Assembly: GCF_023065955.2 (NCBI RefSeq)
Contig: NW_026622930.1
Span: 18,081,449-18,145,448, forward strand
DNA: 64,000 nucleotides
Reading direction: 5' to 3'
From: Ursus arctos
Lineage: Eukaryota; Chordata; Mammalia; Carnivora; Ursidae
Positions 37,061 through 49,189 of the stretch are shown here, one piece after another. The notes under the pieces were generated by a model. It saw only the letters and a program-made list of their open reading frames with translations. It ran no database searches and was not told where the DNA came from. The position numbers and the translations under genes were made by a program. Positions within the stretch are counted from its first letter, which is position 1. The number at the start of each line of letters is the position of its first letter.

Positions 37061-37855
37061 GTTGCTGTTGCAGAGTATTTATTTCTGTTTGGGACTGCCT
37101 GGCTTTGCTAGAGCTCAGTGTCTCCTTGTCATTTCCTTTAATTAGGCTAAATTTTTAAAAGTCATCTGCAGGAGACATTTGAAAACTTCTAATAAAAATT
37201 GAAGTCTAGCTTTAACTGTCAAAAATAGAGGCCATAGATCCTAAGAGAGAGAATACTTTGATTTCAGTTCTACCTAAAACTCGTGATCTTTGGCAATTGG
37301 AAGATCAGTCTTTCTAATATTACATTTTCCATTCCCACGTAACAGGCAAGATATATTAACAAATTTAACAACACACTTTCATCTCTGTCTTATACACAGA
37401 AGCACCAGCATGATTCATAAGAATGAATTATGGGACTAAATGCCACCATAAATGCTTTTTCTTCTTACGCCCATGCAGTTCAGAACATTTTGATTCAATT
37501 AACTCTGCATGCCCAAGATTCAAATAACTTTTTTCTCTGCCGGAATCACATCTTAATAATTTCATTGTCATTATGCCTATAAAATGTCAGCTCTATGCAT
37601 CCTGCTATAGTTAGTACTAGAAAGTAACAGAAATTTGGGTGGCATTCAGGCTTTCTCCTAGATTAGATTACAAAATTTATTAAGAAAGAAGTTAAGCTAT
37701 AGATGAGATAAAAACATAAATGGAGCAGGGTAAACACAGCCATTGTGAAAAACTGAATACGGAAAGTAGTCCACCTTTGAAAATGAATAGACACGTGGTC
37801 TCAGATAGATCCTTTATTTCCTGGAGCAGAATTGTCTCCTTTTAACAAAATAGGA

Positions 37856-37881
37856 AAACAAACAAACAAACAAACAAACAA
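37856..37881. repeat. (CAAA)n microsatellite
   Basis: About six CAAA units in otherwise unique sequence. Confidence 0.95.
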
Positions 37882-38065
37882 TATGCCTTCCAGACTGTGA
37901 GTTTGAAAATACCTGTAAAGGTCCTATTATACCTGGCGCAAGAACAATTCTCCCATATTTTAATTATTTTCCCATGTTTTTAATTATAATTTTATTGCTG
38001 TTGATATTTAAATTACTGCAAATTTAGAATATAGCTAGAATTGTGGAAATTGATTTTCTTTTGTT

Positions 38066-38243
38066 TCATTTAAGAGAGAGAGAAAGAGAGAGAACACTAG
38101 CTGGAGGGGCAGAAAGAATCTTAAGAAGAATCCACACTGAGCATAGAGCCTGATGAAGGGCTTGATCTCAAGACCCCAAGATCACGACCTGAGCCAAAAC
38201 CAAGAGTCAGACCCTTAACCTGCTGTGCCACCCAGGCACTCTG
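38066..38243 (-). mobile_element. Can-SINE, older copy
   Basis: Antisense: GA-rich block at the left, 'gcatagagcctgatgaaggg', 'agatcacgacctgagccaaa', head complement 'gtgccacccaggcact'. The tail is eroded and no clear target duplication is visible. Confidence 0.93.
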
Positions 38244-38659
38244 GTAAGCCGGGTTTCAAAACATGCTTCATTATATTGGTAAATCAATGACTTTGTGTTC
38301 TCTATGATTCTGTTTCCACACACTTACATGAAAATATGCACAAAACTGAGTCTGGGTGATAGGATTACAACAGTAATCAAAGAGGACTTCCTAGGGAGGT
38401 TGAGCTTTTAAACAATATTCTTGGAAACTATTAAATTCAGTGTTATTTAACATCCTCTTAATGACTCTTTGTTTCTTGCTGTGTTGTAAGTCTCAGATGA
38501 ATGTGACCTGTAATTATATGACCCTATAAAAGCAAGCTCTCTTCTGGGAAACCAAAACAAGTTAATTTGTTCACGCTAATTTTTTTCTGCATATATCCAC
38601 TTAGACAGGGTTCAGATTTTGGCCGCAAGGTGCAGTTTTGGTGTTAACCTCGACTTATT

Positions 38660-38828
38660 TCAAAGAAGCATTTTTTTAATTTTAATGTTTTTTTATTATA
38701 TTATGTTAGTACAGTACATCCCTGGTTTCTGATGTAAAGTTCAATGATTCATTAGTTGTGTATAACACTCAGTGCACCATGGAATACATGCCCTCCTTTC
38801 TACCCATCACCACCCTATCATTTTTTAA
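38660..38828 (-). mobile_element. L1 3' end, antisense, short
   Basis: The plus strand reads 'attatattatgttagtacag', 'tacatccctggtttctgatg', 'aagttcaatgattcattagt', 'gtataacactcagtgcacca', 'ctttctacccatcaccaccc'. It is the complement of the carnivore L1 3' UTR seen again at 63.7 kb, here older and 5'-truncated. Confidence 0.85.
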
Positions 38829-39484
38829 ATTGTCATATTTTGCTCTCTTGACTGAGAAAATCAAGTTAAATATTTATGATAGCCCCATTAAGGCTGTAAT
38901 ATTTATGTGAGCTCTACTCTGAAACTTTTCAGGTTACTTCTCAGATTGGAGTGGGGAGAAAGAAAAGGACAAGAGAATAACTCCTCAGAACAATTAGTTA
39001 TCCTCTGGATAACATCTATTGTGTTGCCTTTGGATAAAACATTTGAATTAGGGAACATTTTAGAATGATTAGCATTGATGAAATATGAAGGACTCCTAAT
39101 TAGATGACCCCAAAAGCTGAAGTTCCTCCAGATACTAATGAAAATTCCCTATCTATTTTGAAGATATGTCATTCTATAATTTCTTCTGATGGTTGTCCCC
39201 TTGATCCCACCAAGTCTAAACATTCTTTACCTACAGGTAAATGTACTCAAAAGTTGCACACGTTTTTTTCTTATTTTGCAACTTCAGTGGAGATTGGCAA
39301 GCTATTTCACTTGATCCTGTAATCAATCATCCGCTATTCTAAGCAAGAGAGTATGAAAAACTGCAGAAACAAAATGAAATTTTTTTGGAATTAGTATATG
39401 GGATCAGTATATAGACAGAGTCTTGGAAAGTCTCTTTCTGATCAGATGTTGCTAACTGTTGCTAGTTCATTCTATCTTTTTTTT

Positions 39485-39700
39485 TCATTTATTTAGCATT
39501 TGTTGAGTACTCTAAGGTCAAAGGTCTTTCTTAGGAAATACATAGGAATAAAAGATAATGGTGACACATTGTCTGACCCTGGGAATGAAAGCATGTCACA
39601 AACCAGACTGCAATATGATATAAGGCAAACGATGACTTACCAATAAAGATCAATGAGAATGTAAGTATGGAGCCATGATACAGCCTGAAAAAGAAGCATT
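39485..39700 (-). repeat. L2 LINE 3' fragment
   Basis: Antisense L2 order: 'tttatttagcatttgttgag', 'tactctaaggtcaaaggtct', 'taggaaatacataggaataa', 'aagataatggtgacacattg', 'tctgaccctgggaatgaaag'. Diverged. Confidence 0.55.
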
Positions 39701-40811
39701 TGCTGATGGAGACATGATTGAGGATGCCCAGAGAGTTCCCTGGAGAGAAACTTGTGGTAATTACCATTTCAGAGACTAGAACCCTGAAACCAAGTTTTTT
39801 TCAATATGGGTTGGAATAACTGTTGCAGTGTGACCTACTGATGAAAGTTTTCGAGTTGGCTTTTCTTGGATAAACAAGAACTTTGTAGATTGGGGAATTG
39901 GAGCACATCTATCTATGTAACTGTATAGTTTAAAAAGAAGCGAGGCAATAGAAAAGTGACAAACTATGTTTGAGAAGGTATAATAAAAAAAGTCAGGTCT
40001 GCAAAGAAAAATTGAGCATTCATGGAAGTTGTGTTAAAGTACTCAGTTCTTTAAATCTAATGCTGTAGCTATACCGTAAATATCCTTAAAAGGGGGGAAA
40101 GTAATTTAATCAAAGTAATACAATAAAGAATGATTGAATAAATAGTTAAAAACAAATTTTAAAAATGATTAACTTAATTAAAATATATAATGAATACAAT
40201 AGGATTTTGGTAGAAATAAAACATAAAATTGTTTCATTCCAAAACTTACAGATATATAGAAAACTTAGGCCAATAATAGTGAAGATATTTGGCCAACAAA
40301 ATCATAAGAAGCAAGGACATAAATGGAAGTCTGAAAATTGTGCTGCAGGAGGAATGATGCTACTATTAATTAAACTTAAACCATGTGTGAGACACAGAGT
40401 TTGGAGCTTCAAACATGTAGGCAAAGAACTATATTGGCAATAATTTTATTAATTGCTTTAAATGACTGACAAATATTTATTTTTAAGTTTATTCTAAGTT
40501 CAAATTATTACTTTTTCCAGGTCATATATATTAATCTGAATTAAGGAATAATAGGTATGTATATACCTATAGGGTTTTAAAGAATAAATAAAGACATAAC
40601 CGTGTTATGTTATTTATGTTATAACACATGCATATATATTGCAGATATTTATTGACAGTTTAAATAGAAACATATCTGTATTTATAAAATAGCTTCTATG
40701 TAGATAAGGAGATAAATATACACAAATACTGGAAATGTTTTAAAAGCATCCAAAGTGTGTGTAGATGGAAACTCATGTTTTATAATATTTATATTTTCAA
40801 ATCAAAATTCT

Positions 40812-40831
40812 ATATATATATATATATATAT
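40812..40831. repeat. (TA)n microsatellite
   Basis: About ten TA units flanked by AT-rich DNA. Confidence 0.95.
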
Positions 40832-40973
40832 TCACTATATACATGCAATTCCCAATAGTTGTGGTTGTATATTTCATTGGTAGCCTTAATTACCAAAACA
40901 TCAAACACTCATTGTCAGTGGAATACTTTAGAAAACTCACAGATCACATTAAGCTAGGTTAAAAGTGTGTTTT

Positions 40974-41208
40974 AAAAAATGTCCAGGGGCGCCTGGGTGG
41001 CACAGCGGTTAAGCATCTGCCTTTGGCTCAGGGCGTGATCCCAGCGTTATGGATCGAGCCCCACATCAGGCTCTTCTGCTATGAGCCTGCTTCTTCCTCT
41101 CCCACTCCCCCTGCTTGTGTTCCCTCTCTCGCTGGCTGTCTCTATCTCTGTCAAATAAATAAATAAAATCTTTAAAAAAATAAAAATAAAAAAATAAAAA
41201 ATGTCCAG
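40974..41208 (+). mobile_element. Can-SINE, young-looking ursid-type copy
   Basis: SINE at 40987-41195: head 'gggcgcctgggtggcacagc', 'ggttaagcatctgccttt', 'ggcgtgatcccagcgttatg', 'cttctgctatgagcctgctt', 'tctctcgctggctgtctcta', then an (AAAT)n and A-rich tail. The exact 13-bp duplication 'aaaaaatgtccag' lies at 40974-40986 and 41196-41208. It is among the least decayed copies here. Confidence 0.98.
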
Positions 41209-41494
41209 TCATTAAGACAATACATATAAGATTCATCTGATTGACAGTATGATTTTTTGTAGAACTCAATGGAACTAAATTAGAGAGGCAGCAAAACAGT
41301 AATTTAAGGTAAAAAACGGTTGACTGGTAGCCCTGGGCCCTTATGGGTTAAAATAAAAAATAGTTGAAAAATAAGCTTTTGCAATCCCAAATATTTGTAT
41401 GTGGATATATTCAGATTTATAGAAAGATGTATGTAAAAGCATGTTTATTTGCTATGACATCATTTGTAAGAATAGAAAAAATAAAAACAATCCT

Positions 41495-41692
41495 GTGGTT
41501 CCTGGGTGGCTCAGACAGTCGAACATCCAAATCTTGGTTTCGGCTCAGGTCATGATCTCAGGGTCATGAGATCAATCCCTACTCCACGCTCAGCAGGACT
41601 CTGCTTAAGATTCTCTCTCCCTCTCCCTCTGCCCCTCTCCCAGTGCTCTCTCTCAAATAAATAAGTCTTTAAAAAGAAAAGAAAAAAGGAAA
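41495..41692 (+). mobile_element. Can-SINE, full length
   Basis: Head 'ggttcctgggtggctcagac', then 'ggctcaggtcatgatctcag', B-box region 'tgagatcaatccct', 'ctctgcttaagattctctct', tail 'caaataaataagtctttaaa'. Lies about 290 bp after the previous SINE in the same orientation. Confidence 0.95.
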
Positions 41693-41989
41693 ACACTATA
41701 TCTAAACTTAAGGCAACAGTGGAACCCTGCATCCACTTGTCAAAATACTGTTGTTATTAAATATTTTTACTTCTAAGAACATTGAATGTCAGAGGAAATA
41801 TTAATAATATAACAAGTAAAATAATATATAAACATTATATGTAAAATACTTAAAACATGAATATATTTATTTCTGATCTTTTTCAAGAGTTACATAGAAG
41901 ATAAAATTGTGTTAACAGTGATCTGCATTTTCTTAAGTTTTTCTATATTTTATAATGTTTACTAATAAATATATACTACTTACCAGAGT

Positions 41990-42418
41990 TTAAAAAGGTT
42001 TAGGGGCACCTGGGTGGCTCAATCAGTTAAGCATCTGACACTTTTTTAAAAAATTATGATTTTATTTATTTGTCAGAGAGAGAGAGAACAGAAGCCAGGG
42101 GAGAAGCAAAGCAGAGGGAGAGGCAGGCTCCCCTCTGAGCAAGGAGCCTGGTGCTGGACTTGATTCCAGGACTCTGGGATCATGACCTGAGCCGAAGACA
42201 AATGCTTAACCTACTCAGCCAGCCAGGCATCCCTAAGTATCCGACTCTTGATTTTGGGTCAGGTCATTCATGGTCTCAGGGTGGTGAGATCGAGCCCCAT
42301 GTTGGCCTCTGCAATCTGTGGGAAGTCTGTCTGAGATTCTCTCTCTCCCTTTCCCTTTGGCCCTCCCCTGCACTCTGTCTCTCTCCCAAATAAATAAATA
42401 AATCTTTTTAAAAAGTTT
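41990..42418 (+). mobile_element. Can-SINE (outer), split by an inverted SINE
   Basis: Outer head 'ggggcacctgggtggctcaa' at 42003. It is interrupted after 'taagcatctgac' (42028-42039) and resumes with 'taagtatccgac' (42234-42245), the duplicated site with two changes. It then runs through 'gtggtgagatcgagccccat' to an (AAAT)n tail ending near 42414. The outer site duplication looks like 'aaaaaggttta' versus 'aaaaagttta'. Confidence 0.93.
42040..42233 (-). mobile_element. Can-SINE (inner), opposite orientation
   Basis: Antisense: T-rich/(TTTA) tail at the left, 'gtcagagagagagagaacag', 'gggatcatgacctgagccga', head complement 'cagccagccaggcatccc' at the right. Inserted within the tRNA-like part of the outer copy. 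Confidence 0.93.
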
Positions 42419-43079
42419 ATTGTTTTAAATTAGTTGATTGATCTACCCCAGTGAATATTTCCGTGGAGATGTTTAATCAAAATGACCCCATAGTTAAAGG
42501 AAACAGTGCAGAAATAAGGTGGTGGTTAATATAGCAACTGGTTAAACTTATCTAAAAAAATCTAGATTAATTTAACACTGATGCTGTAATATTTAGGAGA
42601 TTCTCTTAAGTATCTTTGAACAATTTGTTTCAAAATTAAACAAACACAATTCTGAATAGATTTATATTTTGTAAAGCTCCATGGATATTTTATAATGTAC
42701 ATTAACTTGACATCAACTCCACCTACTTCTGTTTTACAGGGAAGAGAGTCAAGAGCATTTTCAGCTAGACGTAATACGCAAAGGGCTGACGGCTCCTTGA
42801 AATGTGGTACAGGGCCATGTAGTTTTTGGTACCAATATTTTTTTTTAAGTTAAATAGAAATAAGTATGAAAATAATTGAAATTGTACCTTTCTTGGATGT
42901 GATGTTTGACCACAGCTTATATTTTTAGTGAAGAAAGCCTTGGTGGAGATGTTGAGCTTTAGATGAAATTGGGAGGAACCATGGAAAAACTGTAAAGTTA
43001 ATCATTAAGGACCAATGTATATGTTTACTAACAAGGACTGGCTTGTTGTTCACCAAACTATTTCTCTTTTCTTAAGTTC

Positions 43080-43437
43080 AGAGTTATAATACTTTATTCA
43101 CTATTTTTCCAGTTAGTTGAGATCATGTGAATGAGTTCTTACCGACTGAATGTGAGTGAATGTGGCACACATAACTTTTAGATCTGGATAATAAAAGAGT
43201 CCGTGTGATTCTCCATTTTCTTCCCTCTGTAGGCTAGTTGCAGAGAGCCCTCATGACCCAAGATCAGCAGAATCCTAAGAAAGAGGCAGTGTCTTTGAAC
43301 TATCATATTTAAGAATGCCCAATGAAGAGCCATAATGAGCTATTCTTTAAATGGGAACAATGTAACTTACTGTGTCAAGTCAAAGCAAATTTGGAGTTGT
43401 TTGTTACAGCGGTTAGCCTATGCTGACTAATACAGAA
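43080..43437 (+). repeat. Old LTR-like repeat (MaLR/ERVL type, family uncertain)
   Basis: The end 'ttggagttgtttgttacagc' then 'ggttagcctatgctgactaa' and the inner 'gttgcagagagccctcatga' resemble the 3' ends of old MaLR/ERVL LTRs. No internal viral text is recognised. Confidence 0.4.
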
Positions 43438-43999
43438 ATGAGTACTTCCGATTGAGATACCCCATAACAACAACCTAAAATATGTGGTAGTGGTTTAGCT
43501 GGTGTGCATGAAGAATAATGGAAAATGAAGAACATTCCAGAGGGAAGAGCCAAGGACTACTGAAGACAAGAGTGTCTCTCAGAGAGCAGAATCTAGTCTG
43601 ATTGATGGATTTTCCAAACTTCCTGATTAAAGGTCTTTCCTAATGTTAATTCAGCAGGATTTCAGAAAGACATGGACCAACGTCTGCTGTTTTCTTCAGT
43701 CTTCCTTTTTCTAAATGAAGAAGCTCACTGAATTATCCCCTCCCTATTTTAATATCATATACTGGGTGTTGGCAAGTGGTGGATAATGTACCATTTTAAT
43801 TCACATTTCATTACACTATGAAGAGCTCTGAGGACTATATAGTTCCTGTAGATCTTGGACTTCTAACTGGGTACAACCAGACGGGTCTTTAAGTTAGCTC
43901 CCTGGGGAAGAAGATGCATGTATTTTCTGGTGTGGGGACAATAAAATGGATATTTTATTTCCTAAGGTACAGACCATGGCAGAAAGAAGTTGGCTAATT

Positions 44000-44395
44000 G
44001 TTCATCAAGCATATTTTACTTTCCCACAGGGCTCAAGGTAGTCTGCATGTCCCTTCCTGCTTTCTGTTATATATGGCACGTTGACCAAGTCTCAGCTAAT
44101 GGAGTGGAAATGGGAGTGATATTCTCCACCTCCAGGCCTGGCCCATAAATGCTCTTGCATGATTCTCCACATTCTCTTTTCCTCCCATTTCCAGCTGGAT
44201 GCAGAGATCTAGGTTAGAATAATAAGGCCCTAGGGAATGATGAAGTCACAGATGGAAGGAGCCAGGGTCCTCAAGTCACCATCAAACACCTGCACTGATG
44301 TGTTACATGAGTGAGAAATGAGCCTCTATTGTGTTAAGCCTCTGAAATTTGGGAGTTGTTTCTAAGAACATTTAACTGAACTAACCAAATACATT
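44000..44395 (+). repeat. Old LTR-like repeat, second block in the same orientation
   Basis: The segments 'ttccagctggatgcagagat', 'agtcacagatggaaggagcc', 'gtgttacatgagtgagaaat' and 'ctattgtgttaagcctctga' followed by 'aatttgggagttgtttctaa' fit the same broad LTR layout as the block about 600 bp upstream. I cannot name the family. Confidence 0.4.
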
Positions 44396-45064
44396 GGCTT
44401 TGTGACCCTGACAATTCACACTGGCACTCAATTTCAAATTAGTCACCTATAGGACAAAGACAAATAAATAATTAACCACAATTGACTTAATTCATGTGAA
44501 AAACATATGACAAACTGTTAAAGTAAAAATAAGCACACACACAGAGAACAAGCAATAAAATAATAAAATGAGAGCGTGGGAGGATTATTCCTAATGTACA
44601 TAGTGATAAATGCAAAAGTCATAGCAAATAGGGTCTCATAATCTAGTATTGGAGATTGGTCCAGATCTTGTCTGGAAACCAAGCAAATTGATTGACGACT
44701 AAGCCTAATGATTGATTTCCTTGGCTCAGTAGTGAATTATTTTTCTACAAAATTGAGTAATTTTATTTTTATTTTTCATGATATGGTGGACTGTTTGTGG
44801 TTTCCCACAACTTTCTAGCTGAATTAGGGAAGATAGGTCAAATAAAAGAGAAAGTCTTATGTTTGGTGAAGTGAAAGATTAAATGTGGAAAAAAGAGTTG
44901 CATTAATGGGAAATGAGAGAGAGAACAGTGAGAAATGTCTGTGTCTATCTCTATGACAAAGGAACAAAGCCTACACAATTCAGCACAGGAAATTTATGTA
45001 CAGTTGTGGATATGTGTACAGCTCCTTTGACTGTTGAATGGGGACCCTCTCCAATTTCCTGTTT

Positions 45065-45145
45065 CAGTAACTGTAAGTTGATCATATATCATAGTTCCTG
45101 ATGCATAGTAGGAACGTAGTAGTTACTCACTAAACTAGAAGAGCA
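45065..45145 (+). repeat. Possible MIR 3' fragment
   Basis: The text 'agttcctgatgcatagtagg' and 'aacgtagtagttactcacta' parallels 'gtgcctggcacatagtaggcgctcaataa' of MIR/L2 ends. Short and uncertain. Confidence 0.35.
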
Positions 45146-45375
45146 AGAAAGTTTGTTATTCCCAATTAATGGTTTGATGAGGATATTCCAGTCTTCTTTT
45201 CTTACACTTAAAAAAAAAAAAAAAGAAAGACAACACTAATATATATCCTTATTTGGATTATAGCTTCATTTTGTTAGGTAGGATTTTTGTCTTCAGAGTT
45301 TATTTCTATCCCGCATAACACATGGCATTTCTCAATAAATGTCACTTGATCATTCTTTTTAAAAAGAAACTTCTA

Positions 45376-45590
45376 GGGGCACCTGAGTGGTGCAGTCAAT
45401 TGAGCATCTGACTCTTGATTTTGGCTCAGGTCATAAGCTCAGGGTCCTGAGGTCAAGTCCCGCATTGGGCTCCACGCTCAGCACAGAGTCTACTTGAGTA
45501 TCTCTCTCCCTCTGCCCCTCCCACTTGTGATTGTTCTGTCTCTAAAATAAATAAATAACTCAGTCTTTATAATTTTTTTTTAAAATTAAA
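45376..45590 (+). mobile_element. Can-SINE, full length
   Basis: Head 'ggggcacctgagtggtgcag', 'gcatctgactcttgattttg', 'ggctcaggtcataagctcag', B-box region 'gaggtcaagtcccgc', 'tctctctccctctgcccctc', tail 'aaaataaataaataactcag'. No clear target duplication. Confidence 0.95.
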
Positions 45591-46384
45591 AAGGCACCTC
45601 TAATTGATCTGAATGTGTTCAGCAGTCTACACAAATTTTAAAAATCATCACTTTAGAAGACTGTTTGGTATGATAGCCTAATTTTGAGGCAAAGTGTGAG
45701 AGGTGGTGAAGGTAATGATGGCAAGTAAGTAGATGTGCACAGAAATGAAGATGCTAGTTCTCAAGGTCCTGCAGTGAAGAATGGTTGCAGTTTAATTTGG
45801 TCTAATCCTTTCCATCCTCTTCCACTTCTCTTCCTGGGGTGTCCTTCCTTCTACCGTGTCTGGCAGTTGTTTGTAACAGTTACTCTTAATGCTTCCCATG
45901 TGCTTAAATCATTTTTTTCCCTATAGCTCACTTGCATAATTAGTGTATCTAATTTTTTCTCATTCATTCATTCTTTCATTTCTTTGCTCATTAATATGTT
46001 CTGGATCCTGTTCTGCCTGTTCAGCTAATCTGACAAAATCTGGATCTCATTAGACTAAGTATGTATTTGGCTACTTTTTTTTCCCCACCCTTATTTTCAG
46101 AAACTAAATAGTGGTTTATCTAGTCCCTCCCACTCAGTTCTGATCTATTAATGCACGGGACGGATATAACACATGACACCAGCAAGGAAAAGAATTCCTT
46201 GTATTGTGATCACTGATTTTGTTAACGAGGCAGTTTAGAAATATGAGAGAGACCCTTCCCTAACGTCTGAAGTCGTAAATGATTAAATGGAGACGAGCTT
46301 CTGCTTCTTTACACAGAGTGTCCATCAGAGGTACGAGGACTTTGTCCCCAAAGAATAATACAGTATAACTATCGTTAACTGAAT

Positions 46385-46565
46385 ACTAGTTCAATTATGA
46401 CATTGTGTAATGCTTGATGTTCATTTCCTTCATGCTTCACAATAACCCAAGAGAAGAGGCTCTTAGCCCCATTTTACAGACGAGAACCACCGAAGCAAAG
46501 AGAAGTCAACAGCTAGTAAGTGGTGGAAATGCGCTTTAGACCAGGTCTGTCCGATTCCAACACCT
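46385..46565 (-). repeat. MIR SINE
   Basis: Antisense MIR: 'catgcttcacaataacccaa', 'ttagccccattttacagacg', 'agaaccaccgaagcaaagag', 'aacagctagtaagtggtgga', 'ccaggtctgtccgattccaa'. One of the better-preserved MIRs here. Confidence 0.88.
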
Positions 46566-46604
46566 GCTTTGCCGGTTTCCTCACCATAAAACAGCTGATA
46601 TGTT

Positions 46605-46790
46605 ATATCGCTTTCCAGTGTTCTAGGTACTTTTCTACCTATTCTTTAATTGAATCCACTTAGTAATTCTATGATGAGAGCACTGTCGTCCTTCCCGTTT
46701 ATGGCTGAGGGGACTGAGGCTCTGGTGTGTGATTTTCCCCAGGTAGCATTACCCTGGACTTGAGGTTGGGATTTACTATCATGTCTTCAT
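46605..46790 (-). repeat. MIR SINE, second copy
   Basis: Antisense MIR order: 'tttccagtgttctaggtact', 'ttagtaattctatgatgaga', 'cttcccgtttatggctgagg', 'ggactgaggctctggtgtgt', 'cttgaggttgggatttacta'. Lies just after the previous MIR in the same orientation. Confidence 0.72.
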
Positions 46791-48890
46791 TTTTCTGCCT
46801 CCCCATCATAACTACACGGAGAATTTCTAATCAAATCATGTACACTCGCACATGTATATATTCCCAGTGGCCTTTATTCAAATCAAAAATCCTTCATCAT
46901 TACATAAGTGGTGAATGCAAACGCCAAGCTAATGAGATTTGAACTGAGAACAAACATCGGGGCGGCTATATATTCTGACTAAATAAAAGCAACACAGGGA
47001 ATTACAAGAGGTCCTGCTCAGGAACTTCAAAGGAAATAAGCTATCGTTATTAAGAGCTGTTAATGCAAACTTATCCGAAACAGAATGCCTGCTATGGGTA
47101 TTTTTCTATGCCACTCTCATGCACATCATTGCCCATTGGTCAATCTGAGATGTTAAAAAAAAAAAAATAATGGAAATTTCAGGTGTTAAATTAGCCACCC
47201 TGGGGCACGTCTACATAGTCCCTTGAATGCAGTAAAGGAAATATATGGAATGTGACAAAGAAAATTAATTAAAATGGGCCATAAAGACCGCTGAGTTCAA
47301 ACAAACTGTGGCCCCTAACACATACCGACTCTCTACCTGCAGGCCAGACTTCATGAAATCCAGACAAACTAAAGCGTGTTTTATGCTTTAATGAGGAAAG
47401 GAGGTTGTCCTGTTTCTTAGGTATTCAGAAATCTATACTGACCACCTTGCATTTGAGAATTCCAGGAAGGAAAGGTTATTGAATCTTATCACCCTTTCTT
47501 CAGCAAAAGGCTTGATGCTCGTTCAATTCTATTTGGGAGTTTTCAATAGGAGATTAAGTTATTAAAAACAGCATTTTGCTTACTGTCCAAAGAAAACTAA
47601 CATAAGCTTTAGGGTTAGGTGTAGGAGAGTTTATTTACTGGCAAATTTCAATATGAGTCTGGGTTTCTATTTCTTCCATCTCCTTCTGTTATAACACTAT
47701 CTTAATCATCTCTCCATAATATTTCTTTGTCCATCTCTCAGAAATGGCTAGAGGATCCTTCTTTGGTGAATATTCAACCCACTTTCTGTGGGATTTCTCT
47801 CTTTAGGTAAAAACTTACTATCTTTTTATCACTCCCCTATTATTTTCTCTTTGCAATATGCAGTAGCAATGTGATGGCAAAACTCCCTGGCTACCCTGCG
47901 TTTCTCAAAATCTTTTACCCTATTTTACACTCTTTACAAGTTTCCCTTACCTGTTTCGGGGACTGCCTGCCCTCTGCTTCCAAACTTACTATTGAGGCAG
48001 CCCTCCAGCTATGTTTCGTTTTTGCTTTTTAATTCTTTTGGGGGAGAAAATATCATTGAACTGTCACTTTCAAGACTGTTGCGGTATGTGAATGAAGTCA
48101 AATTTATATTGATCAAAGTGACATATTTGCAGAGCCAAAGAAACTGAGACATCCATATAATTTATGGCTTGTTATGTTTGGTGATAAACAGACATTTTAA
48201 TTAAGTTTGAGGTGGAAGCTTTTAAAAACTTCTACTTGCATTTTATCACCCACAACAAATACAGCCTTGGATGAAGAGAAAGAAATAGCAGAATGAATCC
48301 TATACATACATATGGTCTAAGGATGTGGGTATTTGCACTGTTTATGTGAGACGGAGCCGTTAAATAAAATATCAAGAAGGTCCCATCAATTCATAAAAGA
48401 CATCTGTAGAAACCCTGTCTGTAAAAGAAGCCATTTTTTTCTCCCCTGAGCCAAAACTCATAGACCCTTAAAGTCACAGGTATAATAATGATGGGAAATG
48501 AGGAGTGATTCCCATAAATAGAGAGCTTTACCAAAGCACTTACCCGTGGAGTAATTTGTCTCTGAACTCCTCGGAATGACCTCATTTGATGTATTGTTAC
48601 AAAGGAGCATCACGGGCCGGGGTGGAAGAGAGGAATCGACTTTGAGCCTGTGGTTATCAAGGGCTCCTGTGCCTTCTGGCTGTGCCCGCTGGCTTGTTTC
48701 AGAGGCTGAGGCAGCAGAGGGCCCATAGGACTTTTTCATTAGTAACTTGTGTCTTCTTGATGGAATACACAGAAAGCCTGGAGCTAAAACCCAATTTTCA
48801 AAGTGACTTTTAAATTTTAAATATAGAAAAATCTGCTGAAATGTGAATATTCTGCTGTTTTGAGAGACAAGTATGGGCATAAAAAATTAT
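46791..48890. other. No gene seen; repeat-poor block
   Basis: About 2.1 kb without a recognised repeat, somewhat less AT-biased than its surroundings. The 140-codon antisense frame at 48458-48880 has no recognisable domain. Confidence 0.45.
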
Positions 48891-48937
48891 GGTTTATAGA
48901 TCCATTATAGATATTCAGTATGGATATACTGCAATAC
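48891..48937. repeat. Left arm of a local inverted duplication
   Basis: This 47-base segment ('ggtttatagatccattatag…') has an 85% identical reverse-complement copy at 49143-49189. All seven differences are transitions. It lies just outside the MaLR LTR; the partner lies inside it. Confidence 0.9.
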
Positions 48938-49142
48938 ATGTGACCTTTCCATCAAATCCTGGTGTGTTAGTTTGCTAGACCTGCCATAGCAAATTACCAG
49001 GGACTGAATGGCTGAAACAGCAAAAATTTATCTTTTTATAGTTCTGGAGGTTAGAAGCCTGAGATCAAGATGTCATTAGGGTTAGCTTCTTCTGGTGTTC
49101 TGTCCTGGGTTTGTAGATGACTGCTTTCTCCCCATCTCCACA

Positions 49143-49189
49143 GTACTGTAGTATGTCCATATCGAATATCTATAATGAATCTATAAACT
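49143..49189. repeat. Right arm of a local inverted duplication
   Basis: The reverse complement of 48891-48937 with 40 of 47 bases matching. It is embedded in the MaLR LTR, immediately before a tail-less antisense SINE fragment. Confidence 0.9.

Noticed and set aside
40550..40571. Small hairpin 'ataggtatgtatatacctat'
   Set aside because: Eight-base arms in AT-rich DNA are expected by chance many times in 64 kb.
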